A stretch of DNA of 64,000 bases from Adiantum capillus-veneris (GCA_014529385.2 CM043948.1:76990291-77054290), one strand, 5' to 3'. Positions 32,560-46,287 are shown, counted from the first letter of the stretch. Made by a program: numbers and translations. The notes: a model not told the origin generated them from the letters alone.

Positions 32560-34916
32560 TGGAGTTTGATATTTAATATTTGATATTTCTTATTGGTGCC
32601 AAAATTTGGAGGCCCCTCTTTACACTTAGTTCCTTTTAGTCTTTGTGTGGTGGCTACCACTTATTGTGTGACCCTCTTAGGGTTAGTTCTCACTAATTAT
32701 TTACAAGTGAGGCATATTGGCTTATTGAAAAGATAAACTATAACACTATGCAAATAAAAAATTTTGACAAATAATTTATTGTCGATGACTTCTCTTCAAC
32801 TCCCAAAGTTCCAATCTACACAGCATCAACTCACCAATAGTAAAAATAGAAAGACAACATAGTAACTAACCACATTATGGGAAATTTTGGACTCTGAAAG
32901 GGGCTCTATAAGAACTTTGACTTTCTCTCTCTTGTCCAAAACGGGCGCACGGTAAAACTTTTACAAATGAAATCAAAACTTGTCAAACCTTTTGGATTTA
33001 AAATGTACTCATTGAGATCCATCCATTGATATATAGCATGCCATCAGATTTCTTATATTCTAGAAGATTCCATTTTTTAATGACAACTCCGTCTTATAAA
33101 TGGAATGTCTCCCCACATTTCAGCTTCATTGGGGAGGCCATAACTTCTACAAATCAACTCCAAATTTGTCAGAGTTTGAAGATTTAAAACCTACTTTTTA
33201 AGAGCTTTCCAATAATATGTTGGTTGATAGGGTTTTGACAAACCATTGTTGAGAAATTTGCGGTCTTGCCAGGAAACCACTGGGCTTTTGGTTGTGAGAG
33301 TTTGTGAGAGAACTCCAAAAACTATATGAAGGAGTTAAACCATAGATGCCATGAAGTATAGGGTTTGGAAGGAACTACAATCAAAGAAGCTTCATTCTTT
33401 CTCTCTTGTACTCACACACACAAAGAAAGAACACAAAAGAGAATATCAAAACAACACAAAAATAAAAATATCAAGGCTATGGTCATAACGTATCATAGGT
33501 AATATGAAAGGGTTAATAGATGAGTTAATGGCATTCAATCTTTGCCGACCAAACAGGCTACGAATTGTTCTTTGGAATTGTAGTTTTGTGCTTACCATAA
33601 TATATATTTTTTGTCTAGTGATTGGGATTAATTGTGTGTACAAATCCTCTTGGTTCATAGCAAGATAACTACACTTATGTCAAAAGAAAAGTTATAGTCT
33701 ATAAGAGGTAGTATGATGGAATCCGGTGAAAGAAGTATTTCATTGAGCCTTTCTGGGCCAAAGAGAAACACTATACGTTATTGAAAGTGTATTTTATGGC
33801 TATCTATACGTTAATTCTAATAGATCGCACAGAGTGGAATTGATAGGAATTCTGATCATGTGGATTATTCATCTAGGATAGTATGTGAGAAATGTAGATA
33901 TGAGAGAAGTGAAGAGATGAGAAGTTTCCCTCCCAAGCCCTATTCTTGCCCATAGGCAATAAGGATACTGCGGGGAGAGATGTAGCTGTAGCAAGGAGAA
34001 CCTAGAATTTATAGAGAGAATGAATTTCTAAGAGTGAGAGAAATAGGTTTGGTTAAGGAGATGAGATTAGATATATATATGTTGCATTAGAGATGGAAAA
34101 GAAAACAACAAGAAATCATCAAAATATCAATGTAGAACACATCTTACTTGTCAAACCCTTCGGCACCATTTCTTATGGAGAGAGAAGAAGAGGGAAGAAT
34201 TCAACTTTGATTGATATACCAAATCCAAGACCTTCTTCAATTAAAGTTGATCTTCCAAGGATAGCTTACAAGAATGGCTAGTCTTCCTCTAGGAGAAAGT
34301 GTAGGCTTAGGCTTATGTTAATGGCTAAGTACAATTAAGCATTACCACTCACTCCCTCATGAATTTCTCTCATCAATGGCTTGAATGCTTCAATGGTTTT
34401 CAAGGAAGAATAGGTTCCCTTTTATAGGTGAAGGGAACCCCCAAGGGTTTACACAAAGAAGAGAAGAGACAGTGTGAACAGAAACTAGAAAAGTTGGAAA
34501 TGAGTTGTCCCTGCATGATGTGGGTAGACTGGGGTCCAGTATTTTGATCATATCTCCTCAACTGTAGCTCCAAATAAAAAAGTAAAAATATGGGCAGAAC
34601 ATTCAGCTCATTAGCTACGACGCCAATTTTATATACTTTTTTCAATTCAGATTAGAACATTGTGTAAAAAATTCATCAAAATAGGGTACAGTTTTGGCAG
34701 AAAAAGTCTTCTTGTGGTCCCCTTAGCCTAAACTTTTATTTGATTCCAATGGACACCTCATGCCATATGAAAGCATGACATTTCTCCTTGACAAAGTTTT
34801 GTAATCATGTTTGCAATAATGCATTTGAGAATCATGGAAGCTAGTGTCCCACTAGCATTTGATACCTTCCTAGTAGCTATTTAAAAGAAATATAATAAAC
34901 ATATGAAAAATACATA

Positions 34917-34956
<40 letters not shown>

Positions 34957-34990
34957 AAATTTACCCTAGATATAGGATCTAGCTAGGGTG
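32560..34990. other. Unassigned AT-rich region
   Basis: No gene is supportable. Several phrases (for example around 33010 and 48820, both with cattgatatatagcatgc or a near match) recur, which suggests LTR or untranslated parts of retrotransposons. An (AT)n run lies at 34919-34954. Confidence 0.3.
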
Positions 34991-35260
34991 TAACATGATA
35001 ATGACATAGTAGAAATAAAGAATCAATGCTTTTTGCCCCAAGTTAAAGAGGCAGAGCTATTGACGCTTTTTCCATAGTACTTTTTGACGGTAAAGTAAGA
35101 ATATGTTACCCTTGAGATAAATAATAGGATGACATAGAAAGCTTATTATTATACTTAAATATGTATATGTACATTATGAGAAATATAATTATGTATCTAA
35201 AAAGTTACAAGATAACTCTTGTATCATGCGTTCCCACTATGTATGTGTCACATCACAACA
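34991..35260 (-). repeat. Candidate 3' LTR of the fungal-like Ty3 element
   Basis: On the minus strand a purine tract (ATAGGGGGTGGA, 35261-35272) is followed by TGTTGTGATGTGACAC, a convincing polypurine-tract/LTR junction. The other end is proposed at TGTAACATGA on the plus strand (34991), giving about 270 bp with TG...CA ends. I did not find a matching 5' LTR downstream, so only the 35260 boundary is well supported. Confidence 0.45.
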
Positions 35261-35508
35261 TCCACCCCCTATAAACTTGGACATCCTCCGGTATGTGCCA
35301 CATTGTCTCTTTGTAAAATTAGACCTCTTGTACATCTTCCTTGCTTTCTTCTTCACTAGATGATTCCAAAGGTTCATCTTCACTTTGATCTTCACCTGTG
35401 TTTTGTTCTTCCTCCTCATCAACATCTTTTGGATCATTGTCTCCTCTTCTCTTAAACATTTTGATCCTTTTTCTCGCAATGGGAATCTTTACTTCTGTAC
35501 CATTTAGT

Positions 35509-36648
35509 TCAGACGACTGTAAGTAGCATTTTCATACACATGCTTACAACATACGGTCCAAACCATCTTTTTGGGAACTTACGCATGACTGTGTGCTGGT
35601 TATCAAGGCTACTATCATACACTAAAACCCAGTCACCTTTGTTAATTTCTTTGCTCCTAAGCCGATGTCGCTTATCAAAGTAGTCCTTATTTTTCAACCT
35701 TGCATTTTTGAGTCGTTCTTTTGCAGCCTCAATGTCTCCAGGTCTTCTCTCTAGTTGCCTTATGTGCAATGCAAGGAGATCTTCTTTGCTAAGCCCCTCT
35801 TGCCAAGGTAGTACATTCCATGTGGGAATTGTATCTTCAATCGGCATCACTGGTTTTTGACCATACATTAGCTCCGCAGGCATGTAGCCAGTTACTGAGC
35901 TATGTGTTGTACGATCAGCCCATAAAGCATATGGTAAAAATTTTGGCCATTCACCAACTCTTCCTTTGCAAGCCTTGGCCAAAGCTTTGATGATAGGAGG
36001 ATACCCTCTTTCACTCTTTCCATTGCCTTCAGGGTTGTAAGTTGTAGTAAGAGAAAGCTTGATTCCTAATCTGTAAAAGAAATCCCTTGCTTCCTCCCAG
36101 TTCACCCCTGTCTGCAGTGATCTTTTCCACACAACCATAACGGCAAATCACCTCATCAAGAAGGAATTTGCACACAGCTTCCGTGGTTTTAGCTCTTAAT
36201 GCAATCCTTCAACCTGATTAGTTAGGTCCTCTCATGCAAGAACCAAGTATCTCATCTGCCAAAGTCCTAAAGGCATTGTGACTAGATCCACAACCCATTT
36301 ATAGTGCACGGCTAGTGGATATATAGGGTGCAATCCATCACGATGTCGAACATTTGAATACATTTGACAAGTTACACATGACTCTACAAATTGAGATACA
36401 TCTTTGTACATACCCTTCCACCAGTATTTTTCTTTCAACTTGGAGAAGGTTGCCCACACACCCCTGTGTCCAACCCACATACTCTCATGAAACTCTTGTA
36501 TGAGCTTTACTTGAGTCTCTTTTTTACATATAACCCTTTGTGGTGTAGCACCCTTTTGTTTAAGATGCTTCCACAATTAGCCATCCCTCAAAAAGTAACC
36601 ATATGCTTTCCTGCGTATCCTCTTGAATTCATGTTCAGACCAATCATC
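35509..36648 (-). pseudogene. Integrase of a fungal-like Ty3 element (frameshifted)
   Basis: The minus strand gives the N-terminal zinc-binding domain 'FHESMWVGHRGVWATFSKLK' with 'VESCVTCQ' (HHCC), then 'YKWVVDLVTMPLG' with the first catalytic Asp. Stops and a frameshift near 36140-36235 follow, then the second Asp in 'ITADRGEL' and the catalytic Glu in 'TTYNPEGNGKSERGYPPII'. After that come 'PYALWADRTTHSSVTGYM', 'LYGQKPVMPIE'-like sequence and the C-terminal 'GDWVLVYDSSLDNQH...' segment. All three catalytic residues are visible but in different frames, so the protein is not made intact. The HSSVTGYMPAELM block is a hallmark I associate with fungal Ty3 elements. Confidence 0.8.
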
Positions 36649-38724
36649 CTATTTTGTTAGAGTACTCAAGTAGCTTCCAATAAGAAGCCAATCACCTTCA
36701 TAAAGATCTTTCAAGAAAAATTCAAGTGGAATTGTCATGCAGTCATTGTTACCTTTGACATGAGAGATGGAATAGAACTTTGTGCCCACATCATCTCCCT
36801 CATCAATCATCTGTGACTCATCTTCATACCTTGCCCTTGATAGCATATCTGCCATTGTATTGTCTTTACCTGCAATGTGCTTAAACTCAGGGTTTAAGGA
36901 CTTAATGTAGGCAATCCACCGCAACATAGCAATGTCTGGCATTGAGAAGCTTGTAATCATCCCAAGAAGTGGTAGACAATCTGTTTCTACAACCACACAT
37001 GCACCAATTAGGTACTCTTTCCCACTTTTCAAGGCTGTAACCATACCCCATAACTCTCTCTTTATCTTTGGATAGTTTCTTTGGCGAGCACTTAGTACCT
37101 TTGCTCCAAATCTCACCACATACCTGTGTCCTTCTTTGTCATCTTGCCCTATTGCCCATCCAGTCCCTGTAGGACTAGTGTCTACTGTCACAATTACTAG
37201 CCCTTGACACTCATAGTCTACCTTTCTCAAAGTTGGTGCTAACTGGAGCAACTTCTTTAGCTTTTTCATGGATTTTACATGTGCTTCTGTCCATTTAAAC
37301 TTTTGATTCTTTCTAAGCAGCTGATAAAGAGGATCAGCTACATGTGCATAATGTGGAATCCAAATAACATAGAAGATACATGCTCCCAAAAACCTTCTAA
37401 CCTCAGTGATGTTAGTGCATGTTTCTTTCATTCTTTGGATGGCATCTACCTTTGTTGGACAAGGTTTCCTACCATATGGCCCGCACATGTGCCCCACAAT
37501 GAGCACTTCATTGACACCAAACATAGACTTTTTCCCTGACAATGTAAGATTCACTTCTTCCAACCTAGACAAAATTTTATCACAATCATTTATGTGATTT
37601 ACCACAAACCTGCGACGTCCCTTGAGATCCAAAGCTTCATCTTTGTCATTTTCTTCACATCCTTTGATAGGCAAATCATCAATGAAAGGCATTGTGATTT
37701 GAGGAATAAAGTCACGTAAGACCTTATTCATCCCATTCATCATATGTGCAACCAAGTTGGTTGCTCCCTGTGGCAAGGTACACATCCTTACCAAACCCAA
37801 AGGTGTCCTCGTGGTTTTCAAGTCTCTGCTTTCAATTGCAAGCTGAAATTGATCATACCCTGAGTAGAGATCTCCCATTGAGTAGATTGCCCTCCCTGCA
37901 AACGCCTCTGCAAACTCATCCACAATTGGACATGTACCTAGATTTCTAATTGTCACCTTGTTCACTGGTTGCATATCTTGGATGAAGCATAGAGAACCAT
38001 TCTTCTTTGGAACTATGAACCACCTGTTTGAGTATTGAGCACAAGAAGACTCCAAGATTCCTATTTTGGTTTTCTCATTCAGTAGCTTTACTAACTTTGG
38101 CAAATGAGCCTTTGGAACCGGAATAGGCTGCAGATTCCAAGGCACATGAGGTATTGTGAAAATTACCATAGGAGCTATAACAGAAGGATCAACACATCCT
38201 ATCTCATGTGGCTCAAATGAAAAAGCCTTACCATGCTTTGAAAGAATTTCTTTGAAGAACTTTCTCTCCTCTCGTGTTAGAAACTCCTCGCGACCAATCT
38301 GCAACTCTTGGAAAGACTCCTTTGTGAAGGTATGCCCAATCTTTTTAGGATTCCTCAAACTTGGTTGTAAAGAAGCTTGCGCAATCTTTTCCCTATTGTT
38401 GGGTGGTAAGGGCGAAGCTATTGGTTTCACCTTCTTTGCTACACTATTGTATTTAGTTTCAACACGGACTTCTGGGCCAACTGTTTGGTTTTCTTTAAAG
38501 GCTTCTATTACTTGATACATTTCCACATAGCAAATTTCCACAACTTCATTTTCAAGATACAAACTAGACCCCATTATGACATTAAGCTCACCCATAGTAT
38601 CTACAAAAGAAACTTGTTCACACAAACCCAAAACATTTTCAGTAGGCTCTAGCAACCCACTCTTTTTCATGCCTATTTGTACATTATGCACATATTGCCT
38701 CTCAATCTCTTCAAATCTTCAAGT
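36649..38724 (-). CDS. Ty3-type reverse transcriptase-RNase H, open frame (680+ residues)
   Basis: An uninterrupted minus-strand frame. Reading from about residue 165: 'IFTIPHVPWNLQPIPVP', 'SNRWFIVPKKNGSLCFIQDM', 'MGDLYSGYDQFQLAI' with the first catalytic Asp, and 'TMPFIDDLPIKG', the YxDD box as FIDD. Next come the connection 'EVRRFLGACIFYVIWIPHYA', then RNase H with all four acidic positions: 'VTVDTSP' (Asp504), 'RELWGMVTALK', 'VVETDCLPLLG', 'HIAGKDNTMADMLSR'. The reported first residue is GTG-encoded. The frame actually opens after a stop near 38724 with no ATG, so it is cut off from gag/protease by earlier frameshifts. It is a retroelement enzyme, not a host gene. Confidence 0.85.
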
Positions 38725-39140
38725 TTTGTAAAACATACTGATCCATTCCTTGTTACCAAGGAGCTCGTTGAGAAAGTTTCACCTATTTTTGGATCAAACG
38801 AGACCCTTCTTCTTTCTGTACCATTGCAATCCCGCTTTACAATGGTACTTGGCGAAAACCCATCATTTCTCTATGATCATGAAACTCTTTGCTCACCCTT
38901 TGGTAGAGGATGTTCTCTGAGGCATCATAACAAAGTTATTGTTATAACAATCCCTAAATAGGTAAGATGGTAGAACTGATGAACCCTTGTCCTTGATCTT
39001 GATGATATAGATGATGTTCATGGGTGTTAATTGCCTTGTCTTGGCATGAGAGGTCCATAAAAGATCCTTGACATTCCTATCCTCCCAACAATAGAATCCA
39101 ATCCTAGGATTATCAGTGCTAAGCTGTTTCAAAGGTTTCA
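38725..39140 (-). pseudogene. Degraded sequence upstream of the fungal-like reverse transcriptase
   Basis: A short minus-strand frame (38893-39132) lies where the protease or end of gag should be. No protease motif (DTGA) is visible, and stop codons separate it from the polymerase frame. The assignment rests on position only. Confidence 0.3.
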
Positions 39141-40940
39141 GTTCAACTTGATCGTATCCCTTAAATTCTTAAGTCGGTGGACCTTCTTTTGCTGCCATAT
39201 CATGAATTATTGTATTCACTTCTAACCCCCATTTGTCTACATCAAGATTTTCAACTTTTACATATTGAGTCCTATTTTTATCCATATACATTTTTCCTTG
39301 TTTGTTTGCCTTGATTTCCTCTTCAAACTCTATGTCGACATGGTCATCAATGCGAATGCGGGTATGTGCTTATATCACATTGTTGTTTCGGCTACTGACT
39401 AAGTCGAATAGGAAGGAAGACATTTCAGATATTGAGTTTGAATAAGTGTCTAGGAATTCTTCAAAGATAGTGCCCAATTGTGTGTGTGTGTTGCCCTCCC
39501 CCAACCCTAGGAGAGGGTCCACATGGTGGGAGGTATGGGCTAGCATGTGGAGCCCTACCCCCAACCAAATATTATCGAATGAAACATTTGAACATTAACA
39601 GTGTTCAAAAAGAGTTTATAAGTAAGTTGCAAAAGGTAACCTTGCGGTCAAGTGGTGCCTATAGGGCTTATTAAATCAAGACTATCAAAACTAGATCTAA
39701 TTATACATGTAGAGATTCAGTGAGTCGCTTGATGGTTTGATAGTGTTAATGGAAAAAAAAGTATTGAGTAAGAAAGCGGTTACCACCATAATTTTGTCGA
39801 TACGCATTGGGAAATGCTAATGGACAGAGGTTTCTATAGGTGGTTACCACTCCGCAGACTTGAGTCTTTTATGGGAGGGTTCAGTCTAGAGTTAGCAAGA
39901 AAGGTAGTTTAGAATACATAATTCTGTAAATTGGCATAAGCTATACTGATTTCTAATGAATTTGGTAATCAATGTCTTATCCATGTAAAGTTAATACACC
40001 ACTAAATAAATGTGTGTACTTGACCAAATTTCGTGCCCAAGAGCACCAGTCATTTTGTTTGGAATGGGTGGGTCAAGTATAACATGTATAACGAGTCTAG
40101 GTCCTAGTCTATTGTATGATCTTGGGGAGGTCACCTAAGAAAAATGTAACATATCACATGAGTTTAAGAAAAGGGTCTTTAGAGTTCCTAAACCTTACAG
40201 AAGTATATATACAAAAGGATATTATTTTTTTCAAATTTGAAAAAACCTTACAGAGTTTAAAAGAAAAGGGTACATTATATTTTAAAAAATTTCACCGATA
40301 TAAGGGGTTTTACAAACATACCTTAAATGCACGTGATATGGTAGTTTCACACATAATGAACCCCCCAAGTGTATGATGCTAATCAGACAAGGACTAGCTG
40401 GAAAAACATTTATGTGTGTTTGTATTGAATATCCAACAATAGATTGAATCATAAAATCTATTGAATCGTACAATGGAACTGGCTAGACCACATATAACCC
40501 ATTATAAAAAATTTTGACACAATGATTTTTTGAGTAGATACAATGTATTCCAATACAAACAAGTTATACTTGTGTTATCATTATAAAGACAACAATTGTA
40601 GATTTTGTCAAGGAAAGAAATAATATGCACCTGGCGTTTGCTAAGTAATCCCAAGAAAGGAACCTTTTGCCTCCCACTATCCAAGAACACGAGCACGTCA
40701 CTACTAGCATTACTTAGGAAGATAGGTGTCAATTACCCTTTCCCCTTGTTATCGGTGTCCAAAATTACAATGAAACTAATAGCTAAGCAAAGATTAGTCT
40801 TATGACAAAAAGAAAATGAACCACAATTTGGATATTTTTAATGTTGTATATGCTTATCAATTTTTGCTGTGAAAATTTTCTTACTTCTATTTTATGAAAT
40901 ATCCTTGTAAGCCAAGGTCCCCACAACAACCTAATGTCAA
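39141..40940. other. Unassigned AT-rich region
   Basis: I see no gene, RNA or element terminus that can be supported. The gag and 5' LTR of the element at 35-38.7 kb would be expected here but are not recognisable. Confidence 0.3.
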
Positions 40941-42430
40941 GATTTTAATGAAAATTTTATGCCATTCCTTCTTCTGGATTACCAATCAAATGTAAAATTT
41001 ATGAGCAGCATCTCCCTTGTACAACGGAGAGGTTTTCAAAATTCTAGTCAATGCAATGTCATCTCTATTGAGACCCTCGCATGAGGTTTAAGGCTCTAAA
41101 AGCCGCTCAAAAGTACAAACATTTGAAAGTACAAAAATGCAAATGTGTTATTTTTGAGTCAAAACTCATCAAACCAAACTTGGCTATCAGATGTTTAATA
41201 TGTTGTCCACTAGATATTGTTATCACTTATAGCAAGTCAGGGCTTTTTTGTGTCCATCCAAGGTATGTTACAAGGATTGGTAGACCTAGAGGCCGCATGT
41301 TTCTCCCTATTTCCGAGCACCATTGTCTTAACTAGGAAATAATCATTGTGGACAATCATATCAATAAAGATAATGCTTAAGAGCTATGATATAACTAATG
41401 TGTTAATTAATTCGTGTTTCTTTAATTTCCTTGTTAGTTTCAGCTATACATATAAATATCCTTGAAAACTCAAGTTTATGGTCAAATACACCCCAATATA
41501 TATCATTAGAAAACACCAAAGAAAACCCAAGCAGTGTTTCCTTTGTTTTGTGAGATTGTTTTTCAAAAGTCCAATACCAAAACATGTACATAGTAGGTTT
41601 TCACGCAGAGGTCCATTAAACTATTCCTATTATGATTTTCATTAATGAAGCTCGGAACAATTGCGAGACACTATGTACCTCTAAGACAATAATGAGCAAT
41701 GGAATCCGAGTTTTGGTTTTTTGTAAGTACGCATCTGTCAAAAAAAATTTTAAAAAGTTTTTATTTTGATACTTTTTGAAAAATCCCATAGTCTACCATC
41801 TCTTATGAGGCCCTCATAAGAGGCTAATGGTGTCCAAAAAAGAAGAACAAGCAGCTTCAATCAATCTGCAGTATGTCAAAATGTGTAATGTCCTTGCAGT
41901 TTTATTCTTTCAAAGTAAATAACCCCACATTTGTTACGATTACCAGTTCAACACTCATCTGAGTACCTACTGAAATTTTTCTTGCTAAGATCAACCTGCA
42001 AAAAAAATATGTCTAGAATTCTATATTGGAGCCTACAAAACCTGTGAAAGCCATCGTGCATATGTATATGCACAAATCTATGGTATGCCAAAAAAACAGA
42101 CCCAATAAAAAACTAAGCAAACTCCATAGCAAATGAAATATTGAGTAGGTGCAGCTTGCACCTACTTGAAATATGTTTTTCTTCAACGTATCATACATGT
42201 GGGATAAAGGTGGAATGAATCCAAGATCCATGTTTTGCGTCGGCGAGATACGCCATGTGTCTGTAACAAGAGTAACTCTATGGTGATAGATGCCTTCCTA
42301 CGATTATACATTCGCAAAGTGATGCCATCCTTGCACAACAAGAGAATTGAAAGAGCCCAAAATTGATGCCATCCATAGTTGTGGATATATGTCAGCTAAA
42401 TAACCTTGATCTTCATTACAATGTAAACCA

Positions 42431-42433
<3 letters not shown>

Positions 42434-42520
<87 letters not shown>
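42434..42520. repeat. Composite (GT)n(GA)n microsatellite, unit 1
   Basis: A GT run followed directly by a GA run. It has a matching tract in the second unit at 44196-44283. Two further composite tracts of the same design lie at 45453-45594 and 46187-46283. Confidence 0.9.
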
Positions 42521-42523
<3 letters not shown>

Positions 42524-44194
42524 ATTCTTGATAAGTGATTAGGGAACCCATGTACAATGAGCATGATGAGGACTCGGAGGGTGTGTGTGTGTGTCTATGC
42601 ACATGCACATATGTGTGTATTGACACTCGTTGCAAGATGGCACTGCCATGTTATGTAATCTTGTAATGCGCTTGCGAGTCATAGCGATGCAAAAGAGGTT
42701 AGTCGGAATGCAAGCTCATTTTATACCATTCCTTCTTCTAGAATACCAAAAATCAAAAGTAAAATTTATGGGAAGCATCTCCCTTGTACAACAGAGAGGT
42801 TTTCAAATGTCTAGTCAGTGCAATGTCATCTTTGTTGAGACCCTCACATGAGGTTTAAGGCTCTAGAAACCTCTCAGAAGTTAAAAAAATTTGAAAGTTA
42901 AAAATGAAAATGTGTTATTTTTGAGTCAAAACTCATCAAACCAAACCTGGTTATCAGAAGTTTAATATGTTGTTCACTAAATATAGTCATCACTTATAGC
43001 AAGGCAGGGCAGTTTTGTGTCCAACCATGGTATGTAACAAGGATTGGTAGACCTGGAGGCCACATGTTTGTCCCTATTTCCGAGCACCATTGTGTTAACA
43101 AAAAATGAGCATTGTGGGCAATCATATCAATAAAGATTATGCTTAAGAGCTATGTTATAACTAATATGCTAATTACTTTGTGTTTCTTCATTTTCCTTGT
43201 TATTTTTAGCTATATGTCTAAATATCCTTGAAAACTCAAGTTTATGGTCAAATACACCCCACGATATATTACTAAAAAACACCAAAGAAAACCCAAGCAA
43301 TATCTCCTTTTTTTTGAGCATGTTTTCCAAAAGTCCAATACCAAAAAGTGTACAAGTATGTGTGCAAGCAGAGGTCCATTAAACTATTCGCAGATGATTG
43401 TCATCAATGAAGCTTGGCACAACTGCCAGGAACTATATATCTCCAAGCCAACAATGAGCAATCCAATCCTATATTTGGTTTTTTTGTAAGTGTGCATCTG
43501 CACAAATTTCAAAAAAGAATTGTTTTCATTTTGATACTTTTTGAAAAATCCCATAGTCTGCCATCTCTTATGAGACCCTCATAGGAGGCTAATGGTGTCC
43601 AAAAAAGAAAAACAAGTAGCTTCAATCAATCTGCAGTATGTCAAAATGAATAATATCCTTGCAGTTTTATTCTTTCAAAGTAAATAACCCTACATTTGTT
43701 ACCATTACCAGTTCAACACTCATCTGAGTACATATTGAAATTTTCCTTGCCAAGAACAGCCTCCAAAACAAATATGTCTTAAATTCTATATTCGAGTCTA
43801 CAAAACCTATGAAAGACATCGTGCATATGTATATGTACAAAGCTACACTATGCCAAAAAAAAAGACCTAATAAAAAACTAAGGACAATACATACCAAGCG
43901 GAGTATTGAGTAGGTGTAGCTTCATCTATCCTTAATATATTATTCTCCATCATATCGTACATGTGGGATGAAGGTGGGATGAATCCACTTTCCTTGTCTT
44001 GCGCCCATGAGATATGGCATGTATCCATAACAAGAGCAACTCTGTGGTGATAGATGCCTTCCTCCAATTATACATTTGCAAAGTGATGCCATCCTTGCAC
44101 AACAAGAGAATTGAAAGGGCCCAAATTTTTTATCATCCATAGTTGTGGATATCCATGAGCAATTGATGTTGGATCTTCATTGCTATGTAAACCA

Positions 44195-44195
<1 letters not shown>

Positions 44196-44283
<88 letters not shown>
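44196..44283. repeat. Composite (GT)n(GA)n microsatellite, unit 2
   Basis: Counterpart of 42434-42520 in the tandem duplication, with tac separating the GT and GA parts. Confidence 0.9.
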
Positions 44284-44285
<2 letters not shown>

Positions 44286-45451
44286 TCAGAGATGCATTTT
44301 TTATAAGCGAGCAGGGAGCCAAGGTAAAGTGAGCATGAAGAGGATTTTGAGGGTGTATGTGTGTGTGTGCATAGGTGTGTGTGTATTGACATTCTTTGCA
44401 AGAGGGCATTGTCAGGTTATGTAATCTTCTACTACGCTTGCGAGTCATAGCGATGCCAGTGACGTTAGTCCTCATGTGAGCTAACAATAGAACGGGAGTG
44501 GATCACAGAGTATGAGTAAAGCATTCATCAAGGTAGGTAGTTTTAGGTGAAAGCTACTCATCTAAGAGGTATCTAAACCATACCGAGCTTGGGAAGATCA
44601 GTTGGGTAGTATGGGGAGAGGGGATCATCGTTGCATGCACCAAGGAAATTTTTAGAGAGGAATTGAGAGGAGGAAAGCCACTAAGAAAGGCTTATGGCAT
44701 TTAGGTGAAAATAACGCGGGTGTGATCAAATTTTACTACCCTGAATTGTGCGTAGTTAGGTAGCATATGTATCCAGGCCTACACAAACGTGCCCAACTTA
44801 AAGAATGTCAGCTTTTCATCAAGAGGTATATACAGGAGCTCATTTATGCTATAGCTGAACTAGTCATCAAAACACATACGTCACCCTTATCTTGGATATC
44901 GTCTGTTAACATAAATTCAGCTAGGTACGTCTTTGCAAATCTAATGAAACTTTGAATGGAGTCTGACTTCTTGTCAACCTCCATCGTTGGTTTGTATACA
45001 TATGTCAGTATAATTCCAATCTCTAATTCATGAAAAGGATGTGGGCTTAAGGGCTATAATTTCTGTACTTGGACCACAAGACAAGGGACTATGGAAATAC
45101 GAAAGGGTCTGCAACTGTCTTATACCCAAGGGATTTCTGAAGCATGTATGCTGATGGAAACAACCATCCACCAAGGTGCATGACGTGGAGAAGGAGCATG
45201 AATCCAAATATAATACAAAGCCGCACAAATGGAAATAGCCAAAACATATATGAGGTCTTCTATTTAGTGGATAGGTTGAGCGTCCAGGTTCAGACAATGT
45301 TTTTTTTGGTATTCTACAGTTGTCTCACATATTAATTATACAGCATTAGATAAAAAGTCTTTTGAACCATACCATGAGCAAGAAACTCTTCCATATAAAT
45401 CAGATCCAAATGGAGCTAAGTACTAATTTTTATAATATCTTCCAAGGGATA

Positions 45452-45596
<145 letters not shown>

Positions 45597-45717
45597 AAGG
45601 TTATGTAGTTGATTCATTGAATTGCATTATACATTATACATGCACATAAAGGGAGTGTGGCCTATCGTTAACGAGAAACCCGCTTATTTGATTACGAGCC
45701 AGGCAATATATAAGTAT

Positions 45718-45815
45718 TTAGTTGTGGCAAGAGCAGGAGCAGATGTAGATGTTGTAGGAGCAGAAGCGCAAGCATTTGGCACTGCAAAATTGGTTAGATA
45801 AGGGGCATGCAAAAT
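45718..45815. repeat. Direct repeat, copy 1 (about 100 bp)
   Basis: Begins agttgtggcaagagcaggag and is about 80% identical by eye to 46368-46470. Both copies follow a composite TG/AG tract, so the repeat and tract may have been copied together. Confidence 0.6.
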
Positions 45816-45899
45816 TCCTAGAAGCTCTTGTCCTTAAGGGAGCGAGACTAGCTGGAGCTTCCCTTTGCAGGTTGGGAAATTTATATTGGTTAAAAGAAA

Positions 45900-46130
45900 A
45901 CATCTTTTGATACTTGCCCCAACTGACTTTGGAAAGAGGACACTCTTACGCATTTGTTCTGGAGCTGTGCTCACATTTATAGTTGGTGGGATGATGATGT
46001 TGCACATTGGAGAACTGCATGGGAATCAAGGTTACCAAGTTCAAGCTTACAGTTTCCTATGCCTTTTCTCAAGACAACCACATGCACTTTTGTATTCAGT
46101 TCTTTAGGGTTTGGGCTTTATCCTTTACCT
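45900..46130 (+). pseudogene. LINE zinc-binding (zf-RVT) fragment
   Basis: The plus strand reads 'CPN*LWKEDTLTHLFWSCAH' and 'IYSWWDDDVAHW', the Cys-His pattern with EDTxxHLFWxC that ends plant LINE reverse transcriptase ORFs. One stop sits inside the motif and no reverse transcriptase core precedes it, so this is a 5'-truncated, dead fragment. Confidence 0.6.
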
Positions 46131-46185
46131 AGAATACTAGGAATGTTGCTGCTAACAAAATTTTAGAAAATGTAAGTGGAGTTGT

Positions 46186-46287
<102 letters not shown>

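Larger units (their letters stand above)
40945..44485. repeat. Tandem segmental duplication, two units of about 1.76 kb
   Basis: Unit 1 (about 40945-42715) and unit 2 (about 42716-44485) match along their length. Examples are catctcccttgtacaac at about 41009 and 42776, the (GT)n(GA)n tract at 42434-42520 and 44196-44283, and cttgcgagtcatagcgatgc at about 42671 and 44438. The offset is close to 1765 bases throughout. Neither unit has a recognisable gene; small frames such as 41081-41335 are not conserved between units. Confidence 0.8.

Noticed and set aside
34400-34645. 81-residue minus-strand frame
   Set aside because: The sequence reads like untranslated LTR text and has no protein motif.
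37279-38515. Plus-strand frames of 63-119 residues
   Set aside because: They are antisense shadows of the Ty3 reverse transcriptase frame.
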